Origin: Cymodocea nodosa
Lineage: Eukaryota; Streptophyta; Magnoliopsida; Alismatales; Cymodoceaceae
Length of the DNA stretch: 64,000 bases
Reading direction: 5' to 3'
Assembly (NCBI GenBank): GCA_036874045.1
Contig: JAZBRI010000003.1
Location: forward strand, 4,166,501 to 4,230,500
Positions 11,936 to 24,079 of this stretch are shown here, piece by piece (position 1 is the first letter of the stretch; every line of letters starts with the position of its first letter). The position numbers were made by a program, and so were the translations under genes. Under the pieces are notes generated by a model that saw only the letters and a list, made by a program, of their open reading frames with translations, was not told the origin of the DNA and searched no databases.

Positions 11936-12685
11936 CTAGGTGGAACATTATAACTTGATAGAAGCAAATATGTTTTCTCCAGCTGCAATGATTTGCATGA
12001 ATGTTTTCTACATTTTGTGTTCCAACAGTACTTCGTAAATTCCTTTTTATTTTTCTGTAAGGCTTACACCATTCATTTCATTATCCATGCCTTATAATTA
12101 TAAAACAAATGATCTATTAGTTTCTGTTTGCCAGATTTTTTTTCAAACATTTTCGGTTTTACTGTTGCATATTATAGTTAAAGCATAGTTAATGCTATCT
12201 GAAGTCTCATTGTCAAAGTATTAAGAAGCAAGAACTCTAGCTTAGAAATCTAAAGACCATTAAAGTTATTTGTGCTCATGAAATATTGGTTTTCAAGAAG
12301 TAATAAAAAGTCACAATTAAAATAAGTTGTGTGAAGGATTTGTATTTCAAATTAAATATTGTTATCTATGCAATGTTAGTTTCCTTGATGGCTTGCTATT
12401 AAGTACCAGGCATCATTAATTGCTATATTCATGGTGTTGTGTTTTGATCCGTATTGGCATAATTTTGCCGAAATGAATTTGTTTCTTGATGTGTGGATCC
12501 AATATGCATATGGTTATTAGTACCGGACCCATTTTGTACAATATTTTGATCTATTTTGGTTGGATCATTTGAATTGGTCCGTTTTTAAGCTACAGATCTA
12601 GTGTATTGTCCGGTACAGTTAATATTTTGGTTGAGATGAACATGACCTCGGTGATACACGTGGAGAAAAAACAGGACTCTGGTAT
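11936..12685. other. Region 3' of the coiled-coil gene; no gene seen
   Basis: AT-rich sequence with no recognised coding or repeat motif. It may hold 3' UTR or a further exon of the upstream gene; I could not identify the basic serine-rich tail expected from the family. Confidence 0.35.
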
Positions 12686-12689
12686 ACTG

Positions 12690-15240
12690 CAAATATAAGG
12701 TGTTTTCTTCTCTTTTGAAGCTCCAGCAATGACTTTGAGCTTTGGAATAACTCTAATTTCTTGGAACTTCTCCATGGTTTAAACAAGGTATGCTTTTGAT
12801 CTTTTCCCTTGTTTTTCAGGTTAGATCTTAGATTTTTATTTTAGATCTAAGATTATTTTCATTGTCTGCACATTTTTTGAATTTAAGAATTTTTTATGGT
12901 TTATTTTCTATTTTTTTCGACATTTTCATTTTTTTCATGCATCTATAGCAAAATTTAATGGATTTAGCTTAGGTTAGGTTGAATTTAAGGTTATTTAAAC
13001 TAGATACATATTTTTTGCAATTTTAAATTTCTAAAATGATTTTTTCTATTTCTCCACAAATATTGTAGTTATTAGGTGACATTAGATCTTCCTCGTGATG
13101 CATAATTTCTTGTTACAATCTTAATTTTTTAGAATTGTTTTTGAATTTTTGGAAATATTGAAGTTCTTGTTAAGTTAGGTTAGATCTTACCCTTTTAACT
13201 TACACTAAAGTCTCATTTGATTAGTTACATGATTTTCTTAAGCAACAATGACAACAGTTTGTATCATAATCTTATTATGTAGGGTTGACTACATGAATCT
13301 TTTTCTTCTATATATTTCTATGATCGAATCTTTGCTTAAATTGCATAAATTTAATTTTTTTCTCATAATTTCTAACCAAGTAGTTTTAATCCTTCATCTA
13401 CTTTTAGTTTTTTATATATTAATTAATTATCTTCTCTTAACTGGTGTGTCCTTTGATCTCTTAAGGATATGATCAAATTACTTAAGTTGATTTTCTCTTA
13501 TCTTATATTTAATTAGTGTAATTCCTACTTTATTTTTAATAAAATCATTTTTTAATTTATTCTTTATAATATTATCATTCCACTCATCAAGCATTCACAT
13601 TTCTACAATATTTACTGTTTATACATGACCATACTTTATAATCTAGCATTTTGAACCATAAAGTATAGTCATGCAAATAATAGTTTTTTAGAATTTTTTA
13701 AAAGTTTTAAGGACATCATCCTACCATATAATACTTCAGGAGTATTTCTCCATTTCCTCCATTTTATTTCAATGTTATGAATAACATTTATAATATTTTC
13801 ATTACTATTTATTATAAATTCTAAGTATTTAAAATTCTTATTTTTATGAATCTCATAGCCATCCTACTTTTCTCACGCAATTTTTCTTCAATTTTTGTTA
13901 ATTTACAGATTATTTCGTTGTGATTTTCGTTTTTACATGTATTTATAGAAGAATTTCGTTTTCTTTGAATTTCAGATTTTTTTAGTTTTTGTTGTTATTC
14001 TTTGAAATACTTATTATTAATTTATTGTTGAATGATATACACCTTATGTGTTTTTAGGCTAAAATATGTCTTACTTTCCTTCATTCCATAGTTCACAATG
14101 GACGTGAGAGTGATGAGCAACTTGGTGGAAGGAGTTGACCTAGGATGGTTATACATATTTTCAATGGATTATGACAAAAGGAAAAGTATTGTTGGAAGAT
14201 GACTGCTGGTGGTGTGACATGGTCGAAACATCTAGTAAGTAGTTACAACAATGTGATGAAGTGCAAGGAATGGCATTGCATTGATCAAGAAAGAGAAGTC
14301 TTGCTACCAAGCAAGGGGTTCCTAGATCTTGGTTCCTATAAGATTAAATTTCATGATATGAAGTGCCTTTTTAATATTAACTGAACATGGATTTCTATCT
14401 TGTAATTTAAATGTGACATATTCATAGAATAGATGCTCCAACGTTGAGGAGAAATTCTTTATAAGTCTTGTCTTAGATGGTCTCAACATTTGCTTTGAAA
14501 GAGACATTCAATCTTATTCATATTGTAAAGGAACAGATTGGGTATTTCGAGATTGAATTAGTGTTTATGCATTGCAATATGAAACTTTTGATGAAGCACA
14601 TCAGCAAGGAGTAGATAGTGGAAAGTTGTATCCAATTCATGTTGCATTTATCTACAGAAATTCAAGTGATAAGTTTCTAATGATGGAATGACTTGAAGAG
14701 AATAATGAGCTAATCTTGGATGAAGTATATTGCCACCCAAATGAAAAGGTTGCTAATTAAATGGGTGTAAATTTATAGGAACACATGACTTTGTTTGAAC
14801 ATTTTAGAGAGAGAACATCAAGATTAGGTGGTGCTAGTTATGATGGCACCATTATAGCACCAGATGTTGACAATTGTGGTGGAAGAGATGGAAATAGAGA
14901 ATAATTTGAAAGAGAAGATAATCAACAAGACAATTGCTTAGTCCCTTTACAAGAGAATAATATTTCATGCATGCTATGCAAGATGAGGATCATGAAACTA
15001 TGATATCATCTCAACATCAGCCATTCTATACCAATATAAGAGAAAAGGAAAAATATATAGATGCAAAAGAGACTATGTAGTCACTAGGGAGAGTGAGTGT
15101 AGATGATCTGTATGATTACACATCTTTTGAGAGTAGTTTTCATGCTTCAAATCACCAATCATTCAAGCTATCACATTTATGTAAGTTACTAGAGCCATGA
15201 ATTTGAATGGATGCAAGTGTATGAGGAAATGATGAAAAAA
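12690..15240 (+). repeat. Dispersed transposon-derived repeat, copy A (with nested RTE LINE)
   Basis: Stretches here align by eye with 34150-34750: ACTTTGAGCT...ATCACTCTAAT, GGTATGCTTT, AGATC(T/C)AAGATTATTTT, TTAGCTTAGGTTAGGTT and AGATACATATTTTTT occur in the same order in both. The coding-like FIYRNSSD(K/E) with (F/L)EEN(N/G) occurs near 14650 and 34660. Copy A is longer, with broken frames that include FRERTSRLGGASYDGT near 14805. It is split by an RTE-LINE fragment at about 13200-13880 that copy B lacks. I do not recognise the superfamily; the broken ORFs point to a transposon protein, not a host gene. Confidence 0.5.
13200..13880 (-). mobile_element. RTE-type LINE 3' fragment nested in repeat copy A
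   Basis: It aligns by eye along its whole length with 32095-32720. It shares the 3'-terminal AGGGT(T/C)G(A/G)CTACATGAATCTTTTTCT signature, read on the plus strand, that marks the end of plant RTE LINEs. It also shares the minus-strand sequence for KGKFYKAVI-type reverse-transcriptase C-terminal residues and the phrase around TTGAACCATAAAGTATAGT. Stops and frameshifts throughout. Confidence 0.65.
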
Positions 15241-15258
15241 CTTAGGTTATGATCATTA

Positions 15259-16496
15259 GGTGGGGTTTGTGCACTTGGAATCTGATGGAATTGAAAATTT
15301 TTTTCGTTAGATTTCGAGTGATGAGGTGTTTGTGCATTTTGGAATTCAAATTCTTTGAGAAATTGAATTCTAATCATGTGTAAAGTTTGAAAAATTGAAT
15401 TTCGACCTTTTAAGTTGGGAATTCATTTTCCCAAACCTTCTCATCACACCCGACATTCGTCTCTCCACTTACAAATCAAATTTAATATATTATTTTAAAC
15501 ACTTATTATAAAATTGTTATGATTATCTACAATAAAAATAGATTTTCATAAAACCAAAAGTGACGACGTAAGATGTAACATTATGATTCATTAAAGTGTA
15601 AGATAACATTTTGAAAATAAATTTGATAGGTTATTTCTAATTAAGTAGTCATATAAAAAGATGTGAATATCTACATTGACATTTTTTTTTCAATTATAAA
15701 AATACTTGAATTCATTTTTTTGTAGACATTCATGGTATTTTTATTATGAATGCTTAAGATAACATATCAAATTTAATTTTGATATATCAATTAACGAGAT
15801 TAAATATATGATTCATAAAGAAAATAATGCCAAAATCAAAAGTAAAAAAGCAAAATAAAACAACGTAATTCAAATGAGGGTAAAATGTTATATGAACTCG
15901 GTATGCCATTTTCAAATATAGGAAAAATTACTAAAAGTACTAAAATTAACATTTTCTTAAAATACTTTTAGATTTTTCAAAATATCTTAAATATAATAGT
16001 TATTTTTTGAGTTTAACGTATCACTGTTATAGTCCTATTTGTAAGATTTCTCTAAGTAATCATTTAATTGAGATGTATTTCAACTTAGATATTCTTAAAT
16101 TTTTTATCTAAGTTATAACTTCATTCAAAAACCTTTCTTTTAACTTTGATATTCCTATACATAAAAGTTACAATTCAATTTAATTTTTTCTTTTAACTTA
16201 GATATTTTTATGTTTTATCTAAGTTATAATTTCATTTAATTAACTTAATCTTGTCGTTTTAATTCATTCATTGGTTAATTACATTTTCACTAATTACTTT
16301 AATTTATTATTTCATTAAAAATCAATTATGTTCAATTTTGTCATGTACACAAACATCTAAATTTCAATTTCCATCAAATTCTTGAATGTGCATAAACACC
16401 TAGATTTCAAATTTTTTTTGTCAAATTTTGTAGAATTCAAATTCTGTTAGAATTCAAATTTTGCGAAATTCGAATTCCGAGTGCACAAACAAGCCC
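15259..16496. mobile_element. PIF/Harbinger-like non-autonomous element, TSD TTA
   Basis: The left end GGTGGGGTTTGTGCACTTGG and the reverse complement of the right end GGGCTTGTTTGTGCACTCGG form terminal inverted repeats sharing GTTTGTGCACT(T/C)GGAAT. TTA lies at 15256-15258 and 16497-16499. The interior is very AT-rich, with subterminal repeats of GAATT(C/T)(A/G)AATT near both ends, and no transposase frame. Confidence 0.65.
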
Positions 16497-16544
16497 TTAA
16501 TGTCTATGTGTTAGATATCTTGCAAGAATGCCTAGTTTAGAATA

Positions 16545-16760
16545 TTATGAGTTGATTGTTGAATACAAGACAACTTAAGCCACTACCATGTCTGTTAGGA
16601 GGCTAACAAGGTAGTAGATCTTTTGGCTAAGGAGGGTATCATTACTAAAAGAAATTGTAGGTTTGAGAAGTTTAAGGAACTTCACAAAGAAATCAAAGGT
16701 CACCATATTTTAGATAGATGGTTAATCTCCACTATAGAATGTGTTAAATCATTTTAGTTG
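16545..16760 (+). mobile_element. L1-type LINE RNase H C-terminus and 3' tail fragment
   Basis: Plus-strand translation gives EANKVVDLLAKEGI near 16590-16635, the conserved end of the plant LINE RNase H domain (EANKVADWLAKEG type). A short tail (FEKFKELHKEIKGHHILDRW) and a stop at about 16757 follow. The RNase H catalytic core upstream is missing. Confidence 0.65.
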
Positions 16761-16982
16761 TTTTTTGCTAGTGGTTTTGTTTTAATGTATTGAAGCTTTA
16801 TTAAGACCTCATCCTATAAATATATATGTCAATAGGCTAGGATGGACTAGCCTAACTCAAAGAGGTCGAGCCTATGTAGGTTGTAGGTTAGGTCAGGCTA
16901 TGTTGCCATACCAAAAATTTTGAAAATCTAGGCTTAGCTTAGCTTGCAAGCCTAGACCCATTTGAGTTGGACTAGGTTTGAC

Positions 16983-17920
16983 CTATTCGTGCGTGGGTTG
17001 ATACATCAAGTCTGGGTTCCTACTACAGTTGACGGAGAGTGATTGTGGTTCATGGATTGTAGAGCAAGGTTGCATCACTATAGGGACAAAGTTGTAAGGA
17101 GCGGAGCTATCAAATGCGGATTGCAAAGAAAGTTTGTCATTTGTATGGTTGACGATGTTAAGGGAGCTAGCGGTAGCAATGTTGACCAAGGCTAGGGGAT
17201 GCTAGAACAAACCTTTGCCATTGAGGGAGTGGCCTTGCATCGTTGAGGAAGACAATTCAAGGTGTATAGACCTTTGCTACTCGGACCTTCGAAGCTTATC
17301 ATCGGTAATGACTTTCTTAATGATATAGAGGAAGTTGCTAGTGAGGAGGTGGGAGGGGCATGCGTCTTTGTAGATTTTGACTTTGACATCAAGCTTGTAG
17401 AGGAGGATGAGCACCATCCATGTGAATCAAGTGGAGATTGATGGTAGGGGCGATAGAGGGATAATGAGGGTTTGATGGTAGCAAGGTAGTGATTATAGTA
17501 GATGTCATTAAGGGCAAGTTTGTTCTTGGAGTGCATGATAAGGATGCCTATGTGATGAGTGAGGGGGTGGAGTCCACCATTGGGGATGGCCAAAGGGGAG
17601 CACACAGGGTAGAGTCCATCACATGGAATCGAAGTCGGTGAGCTTGAGGGAAGTTAATTTGTTGAGACTTAAAGGACAAACAGGGGTAAGGTTGGACCAT
17701 TAGAAGGGGGCTGAGGGGAATAATTAAATAAATTGGCATTTAGATTTTGAATTTTTGGGTTGGGTTTGGGAAAGGAGGGAATAAATTGGGGGGATTTAAG
17801 ATTTAGGGAAGTAAAAGGGAGATTGGGATTAGGAAAAAATGAAAGGAGGGAGAATGAGAGATTGAGAAATAAAGTGAAAATAAGGAGGGAGATTAAGAAT
17901 TTAGGAGAAGAAAAAAACAT
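16983..17920 (-). pseudogene. Broken secretory-type ORF cluster of unknown identity, possibly captured by the hAT element
   Basis: On the minus strand, overlapping open frames run from 17920 down to about 16983, separated by frameshifts and a stop at about 17669. The first frame begins MFFSSPKFLISLLIFTLFLN, a strong signal-peptide-like hydrophobic segment followed by a Pro/Asn/Phe-rich stretch. The second (17605-17192) contains HHIGILIMHSKNKLALNDI. The segment is clearly richer in GC than the DNA to its right (17930-19900). I do not recognise the protein. Its position between the transposase relic and the weak left terminus fits host-gene capture by a transposon, but an independent pseudogene is equally possible. 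Confidence 0.4.
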
Positions 17921-18413
17921 TTAATTTTGAACATAAACTCATAAAGTTAAAATTAATTATTTTATTAATGAAATGAAAATTACATTAGAAGTAATGTAAT
18001 GTGACAATTCTTACATTAAATATTTTTACATTTAATTTACATTCAAATATTCAAATTCATTTGTAAAATATCTTGTTGTTTATAAATTTAAGCAAGCTCT
18101 TAGTCTTAGATGTACATTAAAACTTTTAAAATGTCTTCTTTTAACTGGACTTTTTTATCATACACTATATTTTCATTAATACTAAAATTTTATTTACATG
18201 CTACAAAAGAAACTAGAATTGGTAGTAAATCTTTATTCATTAAAGATAAAATATGAAATACATTTATTTGATATTTTCACTAATCAATTACATTAAAATT
18301 CATGAAATTAGGATTTTCTCTTGCTAAATAGGTATGGTTAATATTATTAAAATTAATTAATTCTTACCTAGTTTTTAAGATAAAAGTTTCATTATAATCA
18401 TCAACAAATAACC

Positions 18414-19910
18414 TTAAATATTATGTTTGTTGTGATCCATTGTAACATATAAATTAAACATGTTATTTAAATTTTTTTCTACATTTTCTATAATTACATT
18501 AAGTTTTATATTTAAATACTTTTGTATCATAGTTAATACTTTTTCAATAACTTTTATTTTAATTCTAGGATCTAAACAAGCACTTAATGTATATAAAAAA
18601 TGTATATTATTCCAATACATTAAAAAGATTTCATTCATTTTTAGAATTGTTGGTGTAAAAAATGGATAATTATTAAAAATGTTTACAATATTATATAAAT
18701 GATGTATTTCATAAATAGAAGTAGAATAATATATTCTAGATAAATATTCAATTACATTATAAAATAGTTTTAAAATTTTAACAAAATAATTAACAATTGC
18801 AAAATCATTCTCATCTAAAGGTATTGTATTATCATTATTTCTACTATTATAATAAGTTTTTATAAGTTCTTTATAAGACAAATAATTTTTTAACATTAAA
18901 TATAAAGAACTTCATCTATGATGAGCATTAATGGTAAATGTCTTATGTGATAACTCAAATGAATCACATACAAAATTAAATTATTATTGTCGTTTTTCAT
19001 TACATGTAATATAAGTTAATGTAGTTCTAATATTTTCAAGAAAAAGTTTTGATTTTTCCAACATTAATTTAAAATATATGATTAACCATATGGTTTATAC
19101 ATCTTTGATGAAGTAAAGCAAAACCATGTAGTGAACTTAATCTACTTTTAAACATGAGAATAATTGTACTATTATTAGAAGCATTATCAAAATTAATATT
19201 ACCTATTTTTTTAATTCTAAAAAGATTAAAAATTTTAATAAAAAAATTTATATTTTAAGAATTATAAGGATAATTTATTCTTTTCAATCTTATTAATCTT
19301 TTTTTGTAAAATTTAATTATAATCAATAAAATGTGCAATAACATAATATATCTTACTTTAGTTCTTTTCTCATAAATATTAGATGTACACATTATTGAAG
19401 TATTTATTAGAATCTATTATATTAATTAGTTCTATTTAAGTTCACTATAAATTTGTTGTTGTTTAGAATATATATTTATAGATTTCTAACATATCTTTAT
19501 AAAATCTATTATAACAGTAACAACCTTTCTCATATTATAATGTCATTGTGAAATATTGCTTTTAGAATTAAAATTAAATTTAGTTTGAATTATTTTATTT
19601 TTTTCAAGATTTCTAAATTTACAATTAGTTAAATGTTTACTTAAATGACTTATATTGTTAGAAATCTTACAGAAGAAGTCTATGTTGCAAATGTGGTAAT
19701 ATACTTTTTCCATTGTAATATCATCCTTCATAGATTTCATTTTTATCATGAACTTCAATCATAAAGTAGTTCTTTTTTTAGGTTTAGTAGTAATATTTGA
19801 AGATGTTTCAATTTTTATGGTTTGGGATTGTTGTTTCGGTTGAAAAGTTTGAAATTTGTCATCATCGACGTTGCTGAATTAGTTGAAGTTATGCGTTATT
19901 TTATAGAATT
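18414..19910 (-). pseudogene. hAT transposase relic (BED finger and central domain)
   Basis: Two blocks in order on the minus strand identify a hAT transposase of the plant RICESLEEPER/Ac type. At 19758-19543 is a BED-like finger (CNIDFFC, then HLSKHLTNC). At 18896-18414 is the central region (FYNVIEYLSRIYYSTSIYE, then LSACLDPRIKIKVIE), matching the family's F..T..LS...YPT and ASVLDPR.K motifs. The C-terminal dimerisation domain is not visible, and stops separate the blocks. Extremely AT-rich, pointing to age. Not functional. Confidence 0.75.
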
Positions 19911-20279
19911 TAAGAATTGAGAAAACTTGAGACCTAAAGAGATTGTGAACTCGAGAGTTGAGAGGAGATTGTGAATTTGTTATTTGTAGAATGGATGAGA
20001 AGATTGACTTGTGATTAAGTTAATTTATAAATCCCACCCCCAACTGGTCATAATGTTCTAGTTTGATCGAATGTTGTGCAACTTTTGACCACAACATTTG
20101 GTCGAACATTGTTGCAACATTCAAGCAGGCTGCAGGCTTGTTGGTTGTGCTGTGTTAGGTTTGCGAGCCTGAGAAAACCTAAATCACTAGCCTAGCTTGG
20201 CATGTTCTTTGTATTGGGTTGGGTTAGACCTGTGTCAAACGGGTTGGGTTGGGCTTGACCCATTTGACACCTATACCCA

Positions 20280-22296
20280 TAAATAGATTGGGGATTATAA
20301 GTAAAAAAAACCACTACCATGGTATTAAATGATTTTTCCAACGTTAATTTTATCTTTTTTTACATTTTTTGTTTAGTTTCGTGATTATTTTCTTACATAT
20401 GGATTGTGCTATTGATTGTATGTGACATTTTTATCAGTATAATTATGTATCAGTTAAATCTGATTGACTTTAAATGTCTATTATAATTTGCTATAACTTA
20501 TGTTAGAGTTTTAAGTTGAAATTCAATGTTTTCCTTAAAAATTCGATATTTTTATGATTTTGTAGTCTCCACTAAAATTTCTACTGACACTTGATGTATC
20601 TCCTTTTTCTGTTGAACTGATACTAATACTGAATTCCTTAGCCATATCATTACAACAATACTTTAAACCAGATGAAAAATATTCAAATCTATATGACTAT
20701 ATGTGAGATCTTTAGCAGTGTTTTGAACCAGGAGTTCTGATAAACAGTCCAAACTTCACTTTTTAGTGAAAATCTTCTTGGTGTATCTGTAATCTGTTAA
20801 GTGCTACACTTAGAAAATGATAATTGAGGACTGAGTTTCTTGCCTTACGAAGAAACTGAACAATATGATGTAGATTTGCTGTATAATATATCTAGTAATT
20901 ACCGAATTGGTAAAATCTCAATTGGACTGGTGGTCTCATATCCAGGAATTTTTTTGAATATGGTCTTCTATGTAATATTTATTTTTCTACATTGCTACTC
21001 AGCGTACCATATCATATCTTTTCCACCATTTTCATGTATCATTTATTTCACAGGTTAAAGCTAACTTTGTTTGAATGGGAGCACTTGGATAAAGAGGATC
21101 AACAGTGATTATTGGGAAGAATTATCATGATAATCTTTTCCACCTTGCATAGAAGCTGTACCTACCAGTTAAATATGCGAAAGAGATGTAGACAGGAGAA
21201 ACTGAACCCAAGAATTGAGTACTGTGCAAGACAAGTACTGCGAAGTTTCAATGGGTAAGATGAGTTCAGTAATCTTAGAAATTGTATAGAGCAGCATCTT
21301 CTCTAACATAAGAAAACTAGTATTATTACAAATTCTGGAAGTTCTTTTATTGATTAGTTGTTTTGGACATGTTTGCAATTTTCTTGCACAGGAGATAGAT
21401 TGTCTAGACTATAATATTCCAAGTAATGCAAAACACTAAAATGATCTAGCATTTCATTTTTATCAGCATCAAAAGGCATGTGAATTCTAGCAGATCCCGT
21501 GGTGTAAATATTTCTAATCATGAGTCTTGGATTTATTCCAAGGGTTTCTCTTCACCTCTTCCCTCATTCACCTTATTTTCCTATATAGACGATGGAATTC
21601 TTTTGAAAGTTTCCGGAGATGGACTATGATTATACACTTGTCTAAATTAAAATATTCCAATTAATGCTAAACTACTAAAATGTGCTTGCATACTATGTTT
21701 ATAAGCATCAATAAACATGTGAATGTAAGGTCTTAGGGGTAAAAACTTCTATCATGATCCTTCGATTAATTCCAGGGGACTTGCTCCCCTGCCCTCGTCA
21801 TCCTCGTCTTTATCCTTCATCTTGAACCCTAACCTTCTCTTCCTTTGTTATCTCCTTGAAATATCTACATGTTTATATCCATGAAATTCATGGTTTCATC
21901 ATTTCTCTTTTTGATCATAGACTTGTTGATTGTATATCTTATGACCACTGCTTCTGACTTGTTTAAATTACCATTTTGCTACCATATTTGAGCCCTTTTA
22001 CCCCGTCTTGTTTTTATGCAATTTTAAATGTGGATATACATGAACAAATTTCACTAGTAGTTGTCCAATATATTTAACTAATCTCTTGAACAACAACAAA
22101 GGTGTTGTACAATTTAACAGATTCGATCAAAATATGTAAAACAACTATGATTCTCAATTTTCTTGCACTATAATCCACTTTAATAGTACTGTAGTTTATG
22201 CCTCTTAGTGTATCCTTTTTTTTTCTAAGAGCTAGAGATAAGGATGGATAGAGAAAGTAGTTCCTAAGCATTTGCTCTATTTTTTTTTCCTGCTTG
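20280..22296. other. AT-rich region with exon-like fragments but no supported gene
   Basis: No family is recognised. Two weak signals are noted. An open frame at 20840-21055 starts MPYEETEQYDVDLLYNISS. A splice acceptor at about 21055 is followed by an open run ending LFEWEHLDKEDQQ and a TGA at about 21106. Both could be chance. A short clause (CATCA(A/T)(A/T)A(A/G)GCATGTGAAT-like, near 21470 and 21710) occurs twice about 240 bp apart, hinting at an old duplication. Confidence 0.25.
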
Positions 22297-22301
22297 CCTT
22301 A

Positions 22302-22529
22302 TGTTGGAGGAAGTTGTGTGTTAGGGTTATTTGAATTATGGGTTTAGTCTCACATTAGTTATGTTTATTTCTCTTATGTAGCCTTTATATATAGAGAGGT
22401 ATTTGTATTTATCTTTGTTAATGCATTAATTTATTTCAATCTGTTTTTCTTATGTGGCCTTTATATATAGAGAGGTCCTTATCTTTGCTAATATATTAAT
22501 TTATTTCCATCTATTCTTTTCGTTCACCA
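22302..22529 (+). repeat. 5' LTR of the 1.77-kb element
   Basis: It begins TGTTGG and ends TTCACCA just before the primer site. It holds a local duplication of the CTTATGT(A/G)(G)GCCTTTATATATAGAGAGG block (near 22373 and 22450), so it is longer than LTR2, which has one copy. The TATATATAGA motif is its likely TATA box. Confidence 0.8.
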
Positions 22530-23922
22530 TGATATTAGAGTTTAAGTTTTAAGAGTTTAAAAAATATGAAAAATCTAGTTAGGGAGGAGGAAAACCAGGT
22601 CACCACCCCCTCTTCCCAACCACCATCACATTGGTTCCTATTTGATGTCATCGCCACGAGCATTGTTTGTTTCTGCCCCCTTTCAACCACCATTGATCGT
22701 TGCTATCCTTTACCTATGTTGATCGCCCAAATATTCAGTTATCGCTTGCCGCTGCCACCCTTCTTTTGCATTGGTTACTTAGATTTTTTGTTGGGATCAC
22801 CTCCTTGTATTGACCTCCCCTCTTTGTCATGTGTCCAGGCCGTTCTCTTGTCACTGCTAAGCCCATCTAGGGCATTTTTTATTGCATTTAGCCTCAAAAA
22901 AGTGTTCAACCCCCCTACTAGTTTTGTCTCCATCTTTTTCCACCATCCTTGGTCATTTCTAAAGCTTCTAACATTGTTGCTGTCATTGAGAGCTTGTCTA
23001 GGGTTTCCTCATGTTAATGGAGATCCATTCTCCTTTCACTCATTTCAGCAGGGGTTTCTTCTTCTTTCTCCAACATTGACACGGGCTACCACCTCTCTTC
23101 CCCTTTGACCCCACCATAACCCACTAGGGTTTTCAAGTGGGGAGAGGAGAAACGAAGTGGAAGGAGAGGAGGGGTGCACGTGCTATTAAAAAGGGAAAAA
23201 GGAGTATGAGGGGACTTGCAAAGTTGAAAGAAAAAAGATAGAACTTAGATAAGGGAGAAAAGAAAAAAAAAAAGAGAAAAAGAAAAAATGAAAGAAAAAA
23301 AAAAGGAGAGAAAGAAAGGGAAAAAAGAAGAAAAAAAGAGGGGGAGAGAGAAGAAAAATGAATAAAAATTTATTACGTAAAAAAATTGTGTTAAAAAATT
23401 CTGGAAGTCCAAAAAATAGAGAATAAGGAGAGAAAAAACAAGAAAAATGGAGTGTTTAATATTTTATTATCAACATCTAACGAAATTAGTTGTACATTTT
23501 TCATGTGAGTCTTGATATTGTAGTAATGTTATTTTCTGAAAGTTTATTTGACCTTCATGAGATCAATATTAACATTGAACATTGTTCTATCATCTTCATT
23601 AGATGATTGATGATAGTTATATTTGTATTTATAGGTGCACATGTTAGTCTTTTAGTAGGTGCAAATGTTTATATGTTGACTAAGTGCATTAGTCTTTTAG
23701 TATGTGTAGATCTTTATATGTTGGCTAAGTCTAATAATATCAATATTTAAACTTGTTAAAGTGTGGTTAACTAAGTTTTGACCATTTTTTATGCTTACAC
23801 TATATTGCTACTTATCAGTGTTGCTGTTTTTGCTACAACATTTATTTTAATTAGTCTTTGTTTGTTATAAATTATTTATGCATAAGTCTACTGGAAGTTA
23901 GATACTACAGCTTAAAAGAAAA

Positions 23923-24074
23923 TGTTGAAGGAAATAGTGTATTAAGGCTATTTTTATTGTGAGGTTAGTCCCAAATTTGTTATGTTTGTTTCTCTTATAT
24001 AACCTTTATATATAGAAAGACTCTTGTCTTTGTTAATGCATCAATCTACTTTCATCTATTCCTTTCTTTCTACA
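23923..24074 (+). repeat. 3' LTR of the 1.77-kb element
   Basis: Starts TGTTGAAGGAAAT, carries a single TTTATATATAGA block, and ends TTTCTACA directly before the CCTTA target duplication. Confidence 0.8.
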
Positions 24075-24079
24075 CCTTA

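Larger units (their letters stand above)
16825..20275 (-). mobile_element. Probable hAT-family element, boundaries uncertain
   Basis: The transposase relic (18414-19910) is flanked by GC-richer ends that repeat tribes of GGGTTGGGTTGGGCTTGACCC/AGGCTAGG. The right side (about 20100-20275) ends CCCATTTGACACCTATA, whose reverse complement TATAGGTGTCAAATGGG matches hAT terminal inverted repeats of the type beginning (C)AGGGGTGTCAA. The left side near 16825-16985 has related but weaker sequence (TGTCAATAGGCTAGG, CCCATTTGAGTTGG). I could not fix an 8-bp target duplication. Confidence 0.45.
22302..24074 (+). mobile_element. Complete small LTR retrotransposon, 1.77 kb, TSD CCTTA
   Basis: Direct terminal repeats 22302-22529 and 23923-24074 both start TGTTG(G/A)AGGAA and share CTTTATATATAGA(G/A)AG and a CTATTC(T/C)TTTC ending. 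CCTTA at 22297-22301 recurs at 24075-24079, an exact 5-bp target duplication. TGATATTAGAG (22530-22540) next to LTR1 is a degenerate Met-tRNA primer site, and TTAAAAGAAAA (just before 23923) is a polypurine tract. The 1.39-kb interior has no gag or pol motif. It carries a pyrimidine-rich open frame (22566-23108) followed by a long A/G-rich stretch (about 23225-23450). Non-autonomous; it needs enzymes from elsewhere. Confidence 0.82.

Noticed and set aside
22566-23108. 180-codon frame inside the 1.77-kb LTR element as a gag gene
   Set aside because: No capsid or zinc-knuckle motif; the sequence reflects a pyrimidine-rich strand (Leu/Pro/Ser/Phe bias). Kept only as an observation.
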